Assembly: GCF_037997115.1 (NCBI RefSeq)
Contig: NZ_CP150484.1
Coordinates: 2,622,594-2,686,593 of the forward strand
Source: Amycolatopsis coloradensis
GTDB taxonomy: Bacteria > Actinomycetota > Actinomycetes > Mycobacteriales > Pseudonocardiaceae
Length of the DNA: 64,000 nucleotides
Direction: 5' to 3'
In this document: piece by piece, positions 35,307-45,068 of the stretch
How the letters are laid out: every line of letters begins with the position of its first letter
How positions within the stretch are numbered: the stretch's first letter is position 1
Translations under genes and position numbers: made by a program
The notes under the pieces: model-generated
Seen by the model: the letters and a program-made list of their open reading frames with translations, nothing else
Told to the model about the DNA's origin: nothing
Databases searched by the model: none

Positions 35307-35349
35307 CGAAGGGGCCGGGGCCGCGAAGATCGCGGACCCGGCCCCTTCG
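35307..35349. terminator. Bidirectional GC-rich hairpin
   Basis: CGAAGGGGCCGGG (35307-35319) pairs perfectly with 35337-35349 and encloses a CCGCG/CGCGG stem with an AAGAT loop. It starts just after the acyl-AMP ligase stop and precedes the stop of the convergent DivIVA-domain gene. Confidence 0.75.
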
Positions 35350-35365
35350 CTGCACCTCCCGGTGG

Positions 35366-35695
35366 TCAGCGGCGTCGCCAAGGTGGCTTGCGGGTATGGG
35401 TGTGCTCCAAGGCAGGCGCTATGTAGTAGCCGGCGGAATGGGACAGCCCGGCCAGTGTTCCCTCGACGTCTCGCAGGAACGCGTCGACGGCTGCCGGGTC
35501 GTAGCCTCGTTTCGACAGCGGGGCTTTGGCGAAAGCCACGTTGTGGACGTCTGAAACCGACAGGTCGTCATCGCCGTCGAGGGTCGCCGCGACCCGTTCG
35601 AGGAAGGCGTCGACCGCGGGCTCGTGATAGCCGCGGGCGCCGATCGGCGCCCGGTCGAACTGCCGGGTTCTGGCCTCGAAGGCGGTGACGGGCAC
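35366..35695 (-). CDS. Small DivIVA-domain protein, second of a tandem pair
   Basis: The 109-residue protein is built of two DivIVA-type repeats, APIGARGYHEPAVDAFLERV (about 16-35) and APLSKRGYDPAAVDAFLRDV (about 57-76). Each carries the RGY..xxVDAFL motif of the DivIVA N-terminal membrane-binding hook. A basic tail with KPPWRRR follows. It is much shorter than DivIVA/Wag31 and lacks the long coiled coil. Its GTG start shares one base with the stop of the upstream paralogue, so the pair is translationally coupled. A role in polar growth or septum positioning, by binding Wag31, is inference. Confidence 0.78.
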   Translation of the reverse strand: MPVTAFEARTRQFDRAPIGARGYHEPAVDAFLERVAATLDGDDDLSVSDVHNVAFAKAPLSKRGYDPAAVDAFLRDVEGTLAGLSHSAGYYIAPALEHTHTRKPPWRRR

Positions 35696-36054
35696 TAGCG
35701 CTCCCGCAGGAACTCGACGGGGCCGCGGTCCGGGACGGCGCGTTCGGCGTTCGCTTCGTCCTCTTCGCGAGCGCCGGGCACGCCGAGCGCGTGCTGGCCG
35801 GTCCGGTGGGCGAGCTGTGCTTCGACCTTGTCGAGGAAATCGTCGACTTCGCGTTCGTCGTAGCCGCGCTTACCGATCAACGGACGCGAGAACATGACGT
35901 GGTGGACCTCGGCGGCCGTCAGGTCGTCACGGTCCGAGATCGTGTCGGCGATCCGTTCCAGGAACGCGTCGACCTCGTGTTTGGCATATCCGCGTCGCCC
36001 GATCGGGGCGTTCGGGAAAGTGGCGCCGGTGATGTCTTCGGCCGTAAACGACAT
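35695..36054 (-). CDS. Small DivIVA-domain protein, first of a tandem pair
   Basis: The 119-residue protein has two DivIVA-like repeats, [20 protein letters not shown] and [20 protein letters not shown], spaced about 40 residues apart, then an acidic-basic disordered tail. It is a close paralogue of the next gene and probably arose by duplication. GGAGAGA lies upstream of the ATG. The 159-bp leader before pth contains an 8-bp hairpin (GGAATGCG/CGCATTCC, 36078-36098). The repeat pattern suggests membrane-curvature or Wag31 binding, but no function is established. Confidence 0.78.
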   Translation of the reverse strand: MSFTAEDITGATFPNAPIGRRGYAKHEVDAFLERIADTISDRDDLTAAEVHHVMFSRPLIGKRGYDEREVDDFLDKVEAQLAHRTGQHALGVPGAREEDEANAERAVPDRGPVEFLRER

Positions 36055-36213
36055 GAAACTCTCTCCGGTTTCGGTGGGGAATGCGATCTCCGCATTCCGT
36101 CCTAACGGGTTTGAGAGTTCCCCGGAAGAGCTCGCGCTATTCCACGACTCGATCAGGGGCGTGGTGAAACGCCTTCGAGTGACGAGCTGTAACGCACTGA
36201 CATGTGAGCGGGT

Positions 36214-36810
36214 TCACCCAGCGTGGAAGGTGTTCTGGGCCGCGGCGAGACCGGTGCTGATGAGCGCTTCAACGGCATCGGCGCAACGATCGATCTCGAA
36301 AGCGAGTTCTTTGCGTTCGACCGTCGAGAAGTCTTTCAGCACGAAATCCGCCGGATCCTGCCGTCCCGGAGGGCGGCCGACACCGAACCGGACCCGGTAG
36401 TAGTCCTTCGTGCCCAGCGATTTGGTGATCGAGCGGAGACCGTTGTGGCCGTTGTCGCCGCCGCCCAGTTTCATCTTGAGCGCGCCGAAGTCGACGTCCA
36501 GCTCGTCGTGGACGACCACGACACCGGCCGGGGGGATCTTGTAGAACCGGGCCGCGCCCACGACGGGGCCGCCCGAGAGATTCATGTACGAGCGCGGCTT
36601 CGCCAGGACCACTCGCTGCCCGGCTAGCCTGCCTTCGAGGACCTCGGCACCGCTCTTGTGGGTCTTGAACTTGCCGCCGACGCGGCCGGCGAGTTCGTCG
36701 AGCACCATGAAGCCGACGTTGTGCCTGTTGCCCGCGTATTGGGGGCCGGGATTGCCGAGGCCGACGAGCAGGATCTGCTCGCCGGCCCCGGGAAGTACTG
36801 CTTCGGTCAC
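36214..36810 (-). CDS. pth: Peptidyl-tRNA hydrolase
   Basis: The 198-residue enzyme releases peptides from peptidyl-tRNAs that drop off the ribosome. The catalytic His is in [12 protein letters not shown] (about residue 31), and [38 protein letters not shown] and [13 protein letters not shown] are all in place. The start is GTG, 10 nt after the rplY stop, so the two form an operon. This rplY-pth arrangement is the same as in M. tuberculosis (Rv1015c-Rv1014c) as I recall it. There is no sign of alteration. Confidence 0.96.
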   Translation of the reverse strand: MTEAVLPGAGEQILLVGLGNPGPQYAGNRHNVGFMVLDELAGRVGGKFKTHKSGAEVLEGRLAGQRVVLAKPRSYMNLSGGPVVGAARFYKIPPAGVVVVHDELDVDFGALKMKLGGGDNGHNGLRSITKSLGTKDYYRVRFGVGRPPGRQDPADFVLKDFSTVERKELAFEIDRCADAVEALISTGLAAAQNTFHAG

Positions 36811-36820
36811 ATCGGTGACT

Positions 36821-37426
36821 TTATTCGGCGTCCTCGGCGGTGGTCTCCGCAGCCTCGGCCTCGTCGCCCTCGAGCGAGGACTCGGACGGCGCCTCGTTGA
36901 CGGCGACGACCAGCGCCTCGGGGTCGGTGACCAGGGTGGCGCCCTGCGGCAGGGTGACCTGCGAGGCGAGGATCTGGGTGCCGGCTTCGACGCCCTCGAC
37001 CGAGAGCTCGACCTGCTCGGGGATGTGCAGCGCCTCGACCTCGATCTGGATGGTGTCGAGGTCGGTGGTGACCAGGGTGCCCGGGCCGGGGGTGCCGGTG
37101 ACGACGACGGGGACGTCGACGGTGACCTTCTCGCCGCGGATGACGACCAGCAGGTCGACGTGCTCGATGTAGTTCTTCAGCGGGTGGACGACGATGGTCT
37201 TCGTCAGCGCCAGCTCGCTCTTGCCCTCGAGGTCGAGGGTGATGACGGCGTTGCTGCCGTTCTCACGCACGACGCGGGCGAACTCGATGGCGGGCAGGGC
37301 GTAGTGGCGCGGTTCCGAGCCGTGCCCGTACAGCACCGCGGGGATCTTGCCGGCGCGACGCGTGCGGCGCGCGGCACCCTTGCCGAATTCGGTGCGGGGC
37401 TCGACGGACAGGCGTACCTCGGACAC
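36821..37426 (-). CDS. rplY: 50S ribosomal protein L25/general stress protein Ctc
   Basis: The 201-residue protein is the long CTC/TL5 form of L25, which binds 5S rRNA. The N-terminal L25 domain (about 1-90) reads [19 protein letters not shown] then [19 protein letters not shown], and the C-terminal TL5 beta domain (about 95-180) and an acidic Glu/Ala tail follow. The GTG at 37426 is chosen because AGGAG lies nine bases upstream; the frame extends to 37552 but without family similarity. It is transcribed with pth. Confidence 0.95.
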   Translation of the reverse strand: MSEVRLSVEPRTEFGKGAARRTRRAGKIPAVLYGHGSEPRHYALPAIEFARVVRENGSNAVITLDLEGKSELALTKTIVVHPLKNYIEHVDLLVVIRGEKVTVDVPVVVTGTPGPGTLVTTDLDTIQIEVEALHIPEQVELSVEGVEAGTQILASQVTLPQGATLVTDPEALVVAVNEAPSESSLEGDEAEAAETTAEDAE

Positions 37427-37766
37427 GGTGTAGCACTCCTTCAATTCACCAACATGTTCAGCGAAAGCATGCTGAGGTGGGGATGGTTCGGGGCGGTTCT
37501 GGTGTTCGGCGGCGAATTCCACAGGCGTGCTCGACCGCGTGTGGCCACTCAAGCCGCCGCGTCGATCACGTCGGGCACCAGGTGCTCACGGAACCCGCCT
37601 CGCCGAGACCGGGAAAGTGTAGACCAACCGGTCGTGCGGGGGTCCCGGCGGGTGGCTCGTACAGGTGACAAGTCGGTGACAGCTGCTTCGCGAACCCGCG
37701 GATGCGGTGGTGCACGACCCCTTTTCTAAGGTGTGATCTGCTCGCACGCGAGACTAAGGGGACGGA
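37427..37766. other. Non-coding divergent region upstream of rplY and a lipoprotein gene
   Basis: These 340 bp contain no credible gene. On the minus strand TACACT (37621-37616) could be the -10 box of rplY, giving a leader near 180 nt. On the plus strand TAAGGT (37727-37732) could serve the lipoprotein gene, whose AGGGGA ribosome binding site is clear. A short TCAGC/GCTGA stem at about 37457-37474 lies in the rplY leader. No riboswitch or other RNA was recognised. Confidence 0.35.
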
Positions 37767-38888
37767 ATGCCGGCACGACGGTCGAAGATCGGCGCGATCG
37801 CCGCCCTGTGCTGCCTCGTGGCCGGTTGCGACGTCGCGATCGACGGGGCGGCCGGGATCCCGTCCGCCGAGCAGCAGCGGGTGGATCGGCGCGCGGAGCA
37901 ACGCGGCGCTGTCGAGAGCGCGCTGAAGGCGCTGGAGCAGGCTCCGGCCGTCGTGTACAAATCGACGATCAAGGACGCGTCGGGTCAGCCCGCGGAATTA
38001 CAGTTCCGGATCACCCGGAACGGGAGCGCGCACGGCGCGCTGCCGGTCGACGGCCAGACCATCCAGGTCATCTCCGCCGACAAGCAGCTGTACCTCTCGG
38101 CGACGCCGGAGTACTGGAAGGCGCACGGGCTCGGCGACAGCGACCAGTACGGCACCAACTGGGTCCGTACGGACAGCTCGGATCTGCCGGTGAACGCCGT
38201 CGAGGTGCTCAGCCCGCGCAAGGCCGCGTCGACGCTCAGGACCGCGGTGTCCGGGATGAACCCGTTGACCGATCCGGTCCGTTCGAAGTTGCCCGACGGG
38301 ACCGAGGTCTACGACGTCGGGAGCGGGCTCGGAACACTGCGGGTGACCACCTCGGCGCCGCACCGTGTCGTCAGTTTCGCGCCTTCCCTCGTCGCCGCGG
38401 CGGGCGGCAAGACGCTCGGCGCCGAGATGCTGGTCGAGCCGCTCGCCGGGGATGCGCTCAAGAAACTCCAGACCGATCTGGACGGCGCGATCGGCGGGAT
38501 CGGGCAGCCGTTCGACGCGCTCACCCAGGTCAGGGTCAGCGTCGTCAACGACAAGCTGGACTGCACGGACTTCGTCGGGACCTGCCGGGCGACCATCGAC
38601 GTCGCCAACTCCGTCATCGGCGGCGTGAGCGGGACGCCCGTGCACCTGAAGCTGACCGTCGACTTCACCGCGCAGTCCCTCGGCGCGCAGAGCTGCACGG
38701 CGGACGCCGACGCGGCGCCGGACACCACGACGAGCCTGAGCTGCGAGGTCAAGTTCAAACTGCCGAATCGGAACGCCAGCTATCAGGTGCAGGCGAAGCC
38801 GTCGGCCAAAGGTGAGGTCCGGGCTCCGGTCGACGTCAACGGTGTTCGCGAAAAGCTCAAGTCCGAGTTCGCCACGCTGGGCGGCTGA
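37767..38888 (+). CDS. Secreted lipoprotein, possibly LppX/LprG-like fold
   Basis: The 373-residue protein has a short lipoprotein signal with lipobox LVAGC (Cys about residue 20). The mature part has two similar halves, each with an alpha-helical start, such as AVESALKALEQAPAVVYKS, and antiparallel strands. This layout resembles the LolA-like fold of LppX/LprAFG carriers, but the sequence match is weak. Four Cys in the second half (LDCTDF, GTCRA, SCTAD, LSCEV) may form two disulfides. It sits where M. tuberculosis has lpqT, although I cannot claim homology. AGGGGA precedes the ATG. Function is unknown. Confidence 0.75.
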   Translation: MPARRSKIGAIAALCCLVAGCDVAIDGAAGIPSAEQQRVDRRAEQRGAVESALKALEQAPAVVYKSTIKDASGQPAELQFRITRNGSAHGALPVDGQTIQVISADKQLYLSATPEYWKAHGLGDSDQYGTNWVRTDSSDLPVNAVEVLSPRKAASTLRTAVSGMNPLTDPVRSKLPDGTEVYDVGSGLGTLRVTTSAPHRVVSFAPSLVAAAGGKTLGAEMLVEPLAGDALKKLQTDLDGAIGGIGQPFDALTQVRVSVVNDKLDCTDFVGTCRATIDVANSVIGGVSGTPVHLKLTVDFTAQSLGAQSCTADADAAPDTTTSLSCEVKFKLPNRNASYQVQAKPSAKGEVRAPVDVNGVREKLKSEFATLGG

Positions 38889-38984
38889 CCTGCACGCTCA
38901 CCTCGGGGTGCGTTGCATACGTTGAAGTAGCCGAACTCGCGTTCTTAGCATCGGCGTGGTAGCCGATTAAAAGGGAGAAACGCG

Positions 38985-39602
38985 ATGGCGAAGTTGGTTG
39001 TGTTCGGAGGAACCGGGTACGCGGGCGGGAAGATCGCCGCGGAGGCCCGCGGCCGCGGTCACGAGGTCTTGGTGGTGTCCAGGAACGCCGAAGGCGAGGG
39101 GACCAGGGCGGGCTCGCTCTACGATGAGGCCTTCTTGGCCGATGTCGCCAAGGGCGCCGATGTCCTGGTCATCGCGGTTCACGGGCAGAGTGGTCTGCTC
39201 GACGCGGTGCCCTCGATCGCTCAGGTCGCGAAGGACAACGGCGCGCGGATCGGCGTGGTCGGCGGGGCGGGCAGCCTGCACGTGGCCGAGGGCGGGCCGC
39301 GACTGATCGACACCCCCGAGTTCCCGGACGAGTACAAGGGTGAAGCCGGTGCGCACGCCGAGGTTCTCGAAGCGTTCCGGACGCTTCCCGAGGATGTCGA
39401 CTGGTTCTACGTCAGCCCGGCCGCGGAGTTCGGCGCGTGGGCCGAGGGCGAGCGGACCGGCGAGTTCCGGCTCGGCGGCGACGTGCTCCTGACCGACGAG
39501 AACGGCGGTTCGAAGATCGGCGGCGCCGACTACGCGATCGCGTTCGTCGATGAGATCGACAAGCCGGAACACCGTCGTCAGCGTTTCTGCGTCGCTTACT
39601 GA
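38985..39602 (+). CDS. NAD(P)-binding NmrA/atypical SDR protein
   Basis: The 205-residue protein has an N-terminal Rossmann motif, KLVVFGGTGYAGGKIAAEARGRGHEV, and then LYDEAFLADVAKGADVLV. This is the pattern of atypical short-chain reductases that sense or reduce with NAD(P)H, without a YxxxK catalytic pair. Late segments VDWFYVSPAAEFG and YAIAFVDEIDKPEHRRQRF match the YwnB/NmrA-like subfamily. AGGGAG lies upstream of the ATG. The last 7 nt overlap the convergent LLM oxidoreductase gene. The substrate is unknown. Confidence 0.85.
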   Translation: MAKLVVFGGTGYAGGKIAAEARGRGHEVLVVSRNAEGEGTRAGSLYDEAFLADVAKGADVLVIAVHGQSGLLDAVPSIAQVAKDNGARIGVVGGAGSLHVAEGGPRLIDTPEFPDEYKGEAGAHAEVLEAFRTLPEDVDWFYVSPAAEFGAWAEGERTGEFRLGGDVLLTDENGGSKIGGADYAIAFVDEIDKPEHRRQRFCVAY

Positions 39603-40471
39603 CCGGACAGTTCCCGCACGACCGGCGCGAACGTTTCCAGCATCGGTTCGAACACCGTGATGTAGGAGAAGCCGTACCGTTCGCGACGCTCCTGGAGCTG
39701 CCGGACCATCTCGTCGGTGGTCCCGAACAGCAATTGGGGCGTTTCGAGCAGGGCGTCGACGTCGAGGCCGTCCTGGTCCTTGACTTCTTCACGCCAGGCC
39801 TCGGCGGCCGCGCGCCGGTCATCCGCGACGACGACCCGCTGGACGAGCATGTTCAGTTCGGGATCGCGGCCGTTCGCGTGTGAACGGAAGAAGGCGACGC
39901 GTTCGTCCATGCGCTCGGCGTCGTCGAGCCGGAACGTGCCCGGCGGTTTCCCTGGTGCTTGACGAAGGCCCGCGAAGCCGGCGATGTCGGCTTCGCGGGC
40001 GGCGAGGGAGAGCACGCCGTCGCTGTTGCCCGCGATGAGCAGCGGGGGAGGCGTGATTCCTTCGGCGGCGAAGTGTTCACGCAGGTGGTCAAGGCTCTTG
40101 GCGAGGTACTCGATACGTTCCTTGGCCGGGGTCCACGGCAGGCCTGCTTCGTCGAATTCCGATTTCATGTGGCCGGAGCCGAGCCCGAGGTCCAGCCGGT
40201 CGCCCGTCATCTTCACCGTGGTGACGACTTCGCGTGCGAAGAGCGCGGCGTTGTAGAAGGCCATATTGGAAACGAGAGTGCCGACGCGGGGCCGCTGGGT
40301 CACCGCGGCGGCCATGGTCAGCGCCGGGAAAGGCGCGTTCCGTCCTGGGCCGAGATGATCGGGCACGGAGATGACGTCGTATCCGAGGGCCTCGACGCGG
40401 CGGCACTTCGCGACCCAGTCTTCATGATTCTCGGCGCCCCACAGGTTCACGCCGAACTTGAATTTCCCCAT
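39596..40471 (-). CDS. LLM class (F420-dependent-type) oxidoreductase, TIGR03621 family
   Basis: The 291-residue TIM-barrel protein belongs to the luciferase-like monooxygenase superfamily. KFKFGVNLWGAENHEDWVAKCRRVEALGYDVISVPDHLG is its N-terminus in pieces, and RPRVGTLVSNMAFYNAALFAREV, LDLGLGSGHMKSEFDEAGLPW and a late LLFGTTDEMVRQLQERRERYGFS follow. These features match the TIGR03621 F420-type set found in actinobacteria. The ATG has TAGGTT six bases upstream and no Shine-Dalgarno sequence. It is separated from prs by a long hairpin. Substrate and cofactor preference cannot be read with certainty. Confidence 0.87.
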   Translation of the reverse strand: MGKFKFGVNLWGAENHEDWVAKCRRVEALGYDVISVPDHLGPGRNAPFPALTMAAAVTQRPRVGTLVSNMAFYNAALFAREVVTTVKMTGDRLDLGLGSGHMKSEFDEAGLPWTPAKERIEYLAKSLDHLREHFAAEGITPPPLLIAGNSDGVLSLAAREADIAGFAGLRQAPGKPPGTFRLDDAERMDERVAFFRSHANGRDPELNMLVQRVVVADDRRAAAEAWREEVKDQDGLDVDALLETPQLLFGTTDEMVRQLQERRERYGFSYITVFEPMLETFAPVVRELSGQ

Positions 40472-40531
40472 GTACGGAACCTAGCCACGCGGGGCGGCCG
40501 GGTGCGCGTCGTTTCGCGCGGAGCCGAAAAC

Positions 40532-40589
40532 GAGCAAGGGACCTTTGCTGTCACTCTCCGAAAGAGAGCGATAGCAAAGGTCCCTTGCT
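40532..40589. terminator. Thirty-base-pair-class hairpin downstream of prs
   Basis: AGCAAGGGACCTTTGCT (40533-40549) pairs perfectly with 40573-40589. The 23-nt centre pairs further and ends in CTCTC/GAGAG (40554-40558, 40564-40568) around a CGAAA loop. The first 21 nt are identical to one arm of the element at 11338. It follows the prs stop (40599, minus strand) and should terminate glmU-prs. Confidence 0.75.
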
Positions 40590-40598
40590 TCGCCTGGA

Positions 40599-41579
40599 TC
40601 AGGCGTTGCCGTCGAAGAGGGACGTGACCGACCCGTCCTCGAAGACCTGCTGGATCGCCTGCGCCAGCAGCGGCGCGATGGACAGCACGGTCAGCCCGGG
40701 GAACCGCTTCTCCTCCGGGATCGGCAGCGTGTTGGTGACGATGACCTCGCGCGCCTTGCAGTTCGACAGCCGCTCGGTGGCGGGGTCGGACAGGATGCCG
40801 TGGGTCGAGGCGATGACGACGTCGGACGCGCCTTCGTCGAGCAGGGCCTCGGTGGCCTTCACGATCGTGCCGCCGGTGTCGATCATGTCGTCGATCAGCA
40901 CGCACAGCTGACCGCGGACCTTGCCGACGACGCGGTTGGCGACGGCCTGGTTCGGCTTGTCGGGGTCGCGGGTCTTGTGGATGAAGGCGATCGGCCGGTC
41001 ACCCAGCTGCGCCGCCCACTTCTCGGCGAGCCGCACGCGGCCCGAGTCCGGCGAGACGACGGTGATGTTCTCGTCCCGGTAGGTCTTGTTGATGTGCGCG
41101 GCCAGCACGTTCTGCGCGAGCAGGTGGTCGACCGGGCCGTCGAAGAAGCCCTGGATCTGCGCGGTGTGCAGGTCGACCGTCATGATCCGGTCGGCGCCCG
41201 CGGTCTTGAACAGGTCCGCGATCAGGCGCGCGGAGATCGGCTCGCGGCCCTTGTGCTTCTTGTCCTGCCGCGCGTACGGGTAGAACGGCATGATCACGGT
41301 GATCCGCTTGGCGCTCGCGCGCTTGAGGGCGTCCACCATGATCAGCTGCTCCATCACCCATTCGTTGATGGGAGCGGGGTGGCTCTGGATCACGAACGCG
41401 TCGGTCCCGCGCACCGATTCGTTGAACCGGACGAAGATCTCCCCGTTGGCGAAGTTGTGCGCGGTCTGCGGAACGACCGACACGTTGAGGTGCTTGGCGA
41501 CCTCTTCCGCGAGTTCCGGGTGGGCGCGCCCGGAGAAGAGCATCAGGTTCTTCTTCGGTGTTCCGGACTTCGAGCTCAT
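40599..41579 (-). CDS. prs: Ribose-phosphate pyrophosphokinase (PRPP synthetase)
   Basis: The 326-residue enzyme makes PRPP from ribose-5-phosphate and ATP for nucleotide, His and Trp synthesis and for decaprenyl-phosphoribose. Motifs are [30 protein letters not shown], the flexible-loop [27 protein letters not shown] and the PRPP-binding [12 protein letters not shown]. The ATG at 41579 overlaps the glmU stop by four bases (ATGA), so prs is translated together with glmU. The glmU-prs order is conserved in actinobacteria. A strong hairpin follows. Confidence 0.97.
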   Translation of the reverse strand: MSSKSGTPKKNLMLFSGRAHPELAEEVAKHLNVSVVPQTAHNFANGEIFVRFNESVRGTDAFVIQSHPAPINEWVMEQLIMVDALKRASAKRITVIMPFYPYARQDKKHKGREPISARLIADLFKTAGADRIMTVDLHTAQIQGFFDGPVDHLLAQNVLAAHINKTYRDENITVVSPDSGRVRLAEKWAAQLGDRPIAFIHKTRDPDKPNQAVANRVVGKVRGQLCVLIDDMIDTGGTIVKATEALLDEGASDVVIASTHGILSDPATERLSNCKAREVIVTNTLPIPEEKRFPGLTVLSIAPLLAQAIQQVFEDGSVTSLFDGNA

Positions 41580-43063
41580 GCTGGCGACTCCCCGTCGTTT
41601 CCCTTGTTTGAATCGGACACGGCGGCGGTGTCCTGCTTCGCGGCGGAAGCTGCTTCCGCCGCGGGTGTGCCCGGCCTGCGCCGGGACACCCAGTCTTCGA
41701 TGTTGCGCTGCGGCCCGGTGGATACGGCGAGCGCGCCCGGGGGTACGTCTTGCCTGATCACGGTGCCTGCCCCACTGTAGGCGCCATCGCCGATGGTCAC
41801 CGGGGCGACGAACGTGTTGTCCGCGCCGAGCCGCACATGGGAGCCGATCGTGGTGTGGTGCTTGTTCACGCCGTCGTAGTTGACGAAGACGCTGGAGCAC
41901 CCGATGTTGCTGTTCTCGCCGATGGTCGCGTCGCCGACGTAGGTCAGGTGCGGGACCTTCGTGCCGGCGCCGATGTCGGCGTTCTTCGTCTCGACGAACG
42001 CGCCGAGTTTGCCCTTGGTCCCCAGCTTGGAGCCGGGACGCAGGTAGGTGAACGGGCCGACCTTCACCCCGTCGCCCAGTTCCGAATCGGAACCGTGCGT
42101 CCGCACCACCGACGCGCCCGCGCCGACGGAGACGTTCTCCAAGGTGCTGTCCGGGCCGATCTGCGCGCCCTCGCCGACCGACGTCGAACCCTTCAGCTGC
42201 ACACCGGGCTCGATGACGACGTCGCGCGACAAGGTCACGCCCGCGTCGATCCAGGTGCTCGCGGGGTCGACGACGGTGACGCCCGCCCGCTGCCAGCCGC
42301 GGACGATCCGGCGGTTCAGTTCGGCGCCGAGGACGGAGAGCTGAACGCGATCGTTGACGCCTTCGGTCACCCACGGGTCGTCGATGACCAGCGCGCCGAC
42401 GCCCTTGCCGTCGCCGCGGGCGATGCCGAGGACGTCGGTGAGGTAGAGCTCGCCCTGCGCGTTGTCCGTCGAAAGCCGCGAGAGCCCGTCGACGAGGACC
42501 GAAGCGTCGAAGGCGTAGACGCCGGAGTTGATTTCGGCGATTTCGTGCTGTTCGGGGGTGGCGTCCTTCTGCTCGACGATCGAGGTGACGACGCCGTTTT
42601 CGTCGCGGATGATCCGGCCGTAACCGGTCGGGTTCTCGACGACCGCGGTCAGCACGGTGACCGCGTTACCGGTGGAGGTGTGCTCGGCGACCAGGGAAGC
42701 GAGCGTTTCGGTGTCGAGCAGCGGGACGTCGCCGTAGCTGACGACGACGGTGCCGGTCAGCCCGGCGGGCAGCGCGGAGAGCGCGCACGAGACGGCGTGC
42801 CCGGTGCCCTTCTGTTCTTCCTGGACGGCCGTGACGACCTGGCGGCCGAGTGCCTCGCCGACCTTTTCCAGCCGGGCGCCGACCGAGTCGCGACCGTGGC
42901 CGACGACCACGACCAGGTGCTCCGGGTTCAGTCCCGCGGCGGCCCGCACCGCGTGCTCGACCAACGGGCGGCCGGCGATCGGGTGCAGCACCTTCGGGGT
43001 GGACGAACGCATGCGGGTGCCCTCACCCGCGGCGAGGATCAACGTGCTCAGCGGGCCGGTCAC
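41576..43063 (-). CDS. glmU: Bifunctional GlcNAc-1-P uridyltransferase / GlcN-1-P acetyltransferase
   Basis: The 495-residue enzyme makes UDP-GlcNAc for peptidoglycan. The N-terminal pyrophosphorylase domain has [20 protein letters not shown] (residues about 8-27), EQKGTGHAV and VSYGDVPLL. The C-terminal left-handed beta-helix acetyltransferase has hexapeptide repeats from about residue 265, with [19 protein letters not shown] and [17 protein letters not shown] carrying the catalytic His. A disordered tail rich in Ala, Glu and Ser follows, as in mycobacterial GlmU. GGGAGA precedes the GTG start. It forms an operon with prs. Confidence 0.97.
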   Translation of the reverse strand: MTGPLSTLILAAGEGTRMRSSTPKVLHPIAGRPLVEHAVRAAAGLNPEHLVVVVGHGRDSVGARLEKVGEALGRQVVTAVQEEQKGTGHAVSCALSALPAGLTGTVVVSYGDVPLLDTETLASLVAEHTSTGNAVTVLTAVVENPTGYGRIIRDENGVVTSIVEQKDATPEQHEIAEINSGVYAFDASVLVDGLSRLSTDNAQGELYLTDVLGIARGDGKGVGALVIDDPWVTEGVNDRVQLSVLGAELNRRIVRGWQRAGVTVVDPASTWIDAGVTLSRDVVIEPGVQLKGSTSVGEGAQIGPDSTLENVSVGAGASVVRTHGSDSELGDGVKVGPFTYLRPGSKLGTKGKLGAFVETKNADIGAGTKVPHLTYVGDATIGENSNIGCSSVFVNYDGVNKHHTTIGSHVRLGADNTFVAPVTIGDGAYSGAGTVIRQDVPPGALAVSTGPQRNIEDWVSRRRPGTPAAEAASAAKQDTAAVSDSNKGNDGESPA

Positions 43064-43107
43064 GGCTCTCCCAACATTTCACCAACGGTGGTTGTCGGGC
43101 ATTGATC

Positions 43108-44856
43108 CTACGTGGGCTGCTCGGAGTCCCACGCGGGGTCGGTCGGAGCATCCTCACCGGGCCATCCGGTCGCCGGGTCGATGGCCATCGAGTTCACCGA
43201 CGAAACTTGGTTCCCGCCGCCGCGTTTCGCCTGGTACATGGCCGCGTCGGCGCGGGCGAGGACCTGCTCGGCCCGTTCCTGCGGGCGGAGCGAGACGAGG
43301 CCGACGGAGAGGGTGACGCCGTGCGAAAGATGGTGCGGCAGAGATGCGACGGCATTCACAGAACGACCCAGCGCCTGCTTCGCCGCGGAGGCCGGAGCCC
43401 CAGGTAGAAGCACGATGAACTCGTCTCCGCCGTAGCGGGCGACCACGTCGTCTCCGCGCAGGGCGTCGCGCAGCGTGCTCGCGATGACACGGAGCACGTT
43501 GTCGCCCTCGGCGTGCGACTGCTTGTCGTTGACGTCCTTGAAACCGTCGAGGTCGACCAGCGCGACCGCGAGCGGCTGGGCGTCGGCGGACGACGCCAGC
43601 GAACGCAGCTTTTCGTCGAGCGCGCGCCGGTTCGGCAGCCCGGTGAGCGGGTCCTGGAGGGCCTGCTGGGTGATCGCGCCGTGCTCGGCGGACAGGCGTT
43701 CGTGCTCGCGGCGCGCGTTGAGCGTGGCGATCTGCGATTCCCGCAGCGACCACATCTCCGTTTCCAGGATGGTCGCGTAGTCGATCAGCGACTGGCTCGC
43801 CCCCGACGCGTAGTCCGGGGTGGTGTCGAGCCTGGCGAGCTCGCGGGCGAGGTTCAACCGCATCGACGGCAGCGAGCCGTCCTCGTTGTCCTCGCGGACC
43901 TCTTTGAGCACCTGCAGGGCGTCCTCGCGGCGGCCGTCGTTGTCCAGGCAGCGGGCCAGCGCGATGGCGATGATCTCGCGTTCGTGCGGGAACACCAGTT
44001 CCGGATGCAGCAGCGAGTTCAGGCGTTCGATATGCGACGAATCGGGCGACGCCAGTGCGGCGGCCGCGGCGAGCACGCCGACCTGGTCGATCGCGGGCAC
44101 CCCGGCCTTGCGCGGGAAGAGCGACTCGGTGAACGGGCCTTCGGCGGCCTGGGCCATCGACGCCGCGGTGCGGAACTTGTCCGCGCCCTCGTCGTAGCGC
44201 TCGATGCGTTCGAGCCGCAGACCCCAGCCCAGCAGCATCTTGACCCGGTTGATCAGCTGGAGCGCGATCTCATGCGGGCTCGCGCTGTCGCGGATCGCCT
44301 GCGCTGCGCGGGCGATGGCCTCCTCGGCCGCCTCGTAGACGCCCAGCTGGTTCAGCACCAGCCAGCAGTCGACCAGGGTCGTGGACAGCATTCGGTCCCA
44401 GTTGCGCCTGCCGACCTGGCGGTCCGGGACCGCGGAGTCGTCGAGGATGGCCAGCGCCCTGGCTATCTCGGTGAGGGCGGCGTCCTCCTGTTTGGCGATC
44501 ACCAGACGGCGGCCGCGCATGGCGTGCGCGTCGGCCCGCATCAGCGCGAGCCCGTGCCGCCTGGTGTGCGCGAGCATCTCGTCGAGCCGGGGCTCGGCTT
44601 CGGCGGCGAGGCCGCGAGTGACGAGCCTGGCCATCGCCGAGTAGCGCAGCAGCTGGGCGACCAGCAACGGTTCGCCGCGGCGCTGCGTCTCGTCGAGGAG
44701 TTCGTCGAGGCTGGTGACGATGTCCAGCTGTTCGGCGTAGCTGACCCGCTGGATGGCCGCTCCGAGTTCGCGCGCGCGACCGTGGAGCCAGGCGTCGGAC
44801 ATCTCCGCAAGCGCCGGCCGCCTGCCACTGGTCGTCGCGTCCTCGGTCAGCCGCAC
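43108..44856 (-). CDS. Diguanylate cyclase (GGDEF) with N-terminal helical TPR-like region
   Basis: The 582-residue cytoplasmic protein makes the second messenger c-di-GMP. The first about 390 residues are helical with the spacing of TPR-type repeats, such as ARCLDNDGRREDALQVLKEV, and may sense a protein partner. A short coiled coil leads into the GGDEF domain (about 400-555), with DPLTGLPNRRALDEKL, the active-site YGGDEFIVLLP and an RGDD I-site five residues before it, so product inhibition is expected. There is no EAL domain or transmembrane segment. It lies between a tRNA-Gln gene and glmU. The signal is unknown. Confidence 0.9.
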   Translation of the reverse strand: MRLTEDATTSGRRPALAEMSDAWLHGRARELGAAIQRVSYAEQLDIVTSLDELLDETQRRGEPLLVAQLLRYSAMARLVTRGLAAEAEPRLDEMLAHTRRHGLALMRADAHAMRGRRLVIAKQEDAALTEIARALAILDDSAVPDRQVGRRNWDRMLSTTLVDCWLVLNQLGVYEAAEEAIARAAQAIRDSASPHEIALQLINRVKMLLGWGLRLERIERYDEGADKFRTAASMAQAAEGPFTESLFPRKAGVPAIDQVGVLAAAAALASPDSSHIERLNSLLHPELVFPHEREIIAIALARCLDNDGRREDALQVLKEVREDNEDGSLPSMRLNLARELARLDTTPDYASGASQSLIDYATILETEMWSLRESQIATLNARREHERLSAEHGAITQQALQDPLTGLPNRRALDEKLRSLASSADAQPLAVALVDLDGFKDVNDKQSHAEGDNVLRVIASTLRDALRGDDVVARYGGDEFIVLLPGAPASAAKQALGRSVNAVASLPHHLSHGVTLSVGLVSLRPQERAEQVLARADAAMYQAKRGGGNQVSSVNSMAIDPATGWPGEDAPTDPAWDSEQPT

Positions 44857-44899
44857 ACACCCCCACCGTTGAAAACGCCGCTGGTCATCTGTTCGTCTG

Positions 44900-44971
44900 C
44901 TCCGCCGCCAGGATTCGAACCTGAACTGTCAGAACCAAAATCTGAAGTGCTGCCGATTACACTACGGCGGA
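44900..44971 (-). tRNA. tRNA-Gln (anticodon UUG)
   Basis: The minus strand folds into a complete cloverleaf. The acceptor stem is TCCGCCG/CGGCGGA, the anticodon stem TCAGA/TCTGA has the loop TTTTGGT, and the T arm contains GGTTCGAATCC. The anticodon TTG (plus-strand 44936-44938) reads CAA, so it is tRNA-Gln. The discriminator base is G and the 3' CCA is not encoded. It stands alone, between the GGDEF gene and the desaturase. Confidence 0.95.
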
Positions 44972-45068
44972 TCGATCCTGGTCAGGATAGCCATGCCGGG
45001 GACCTCCGCGTGCGCCCGGGGGTTGTCTCACCGTCGCGGGCACTCCACAGGGGACGAAACCTCCTGTA

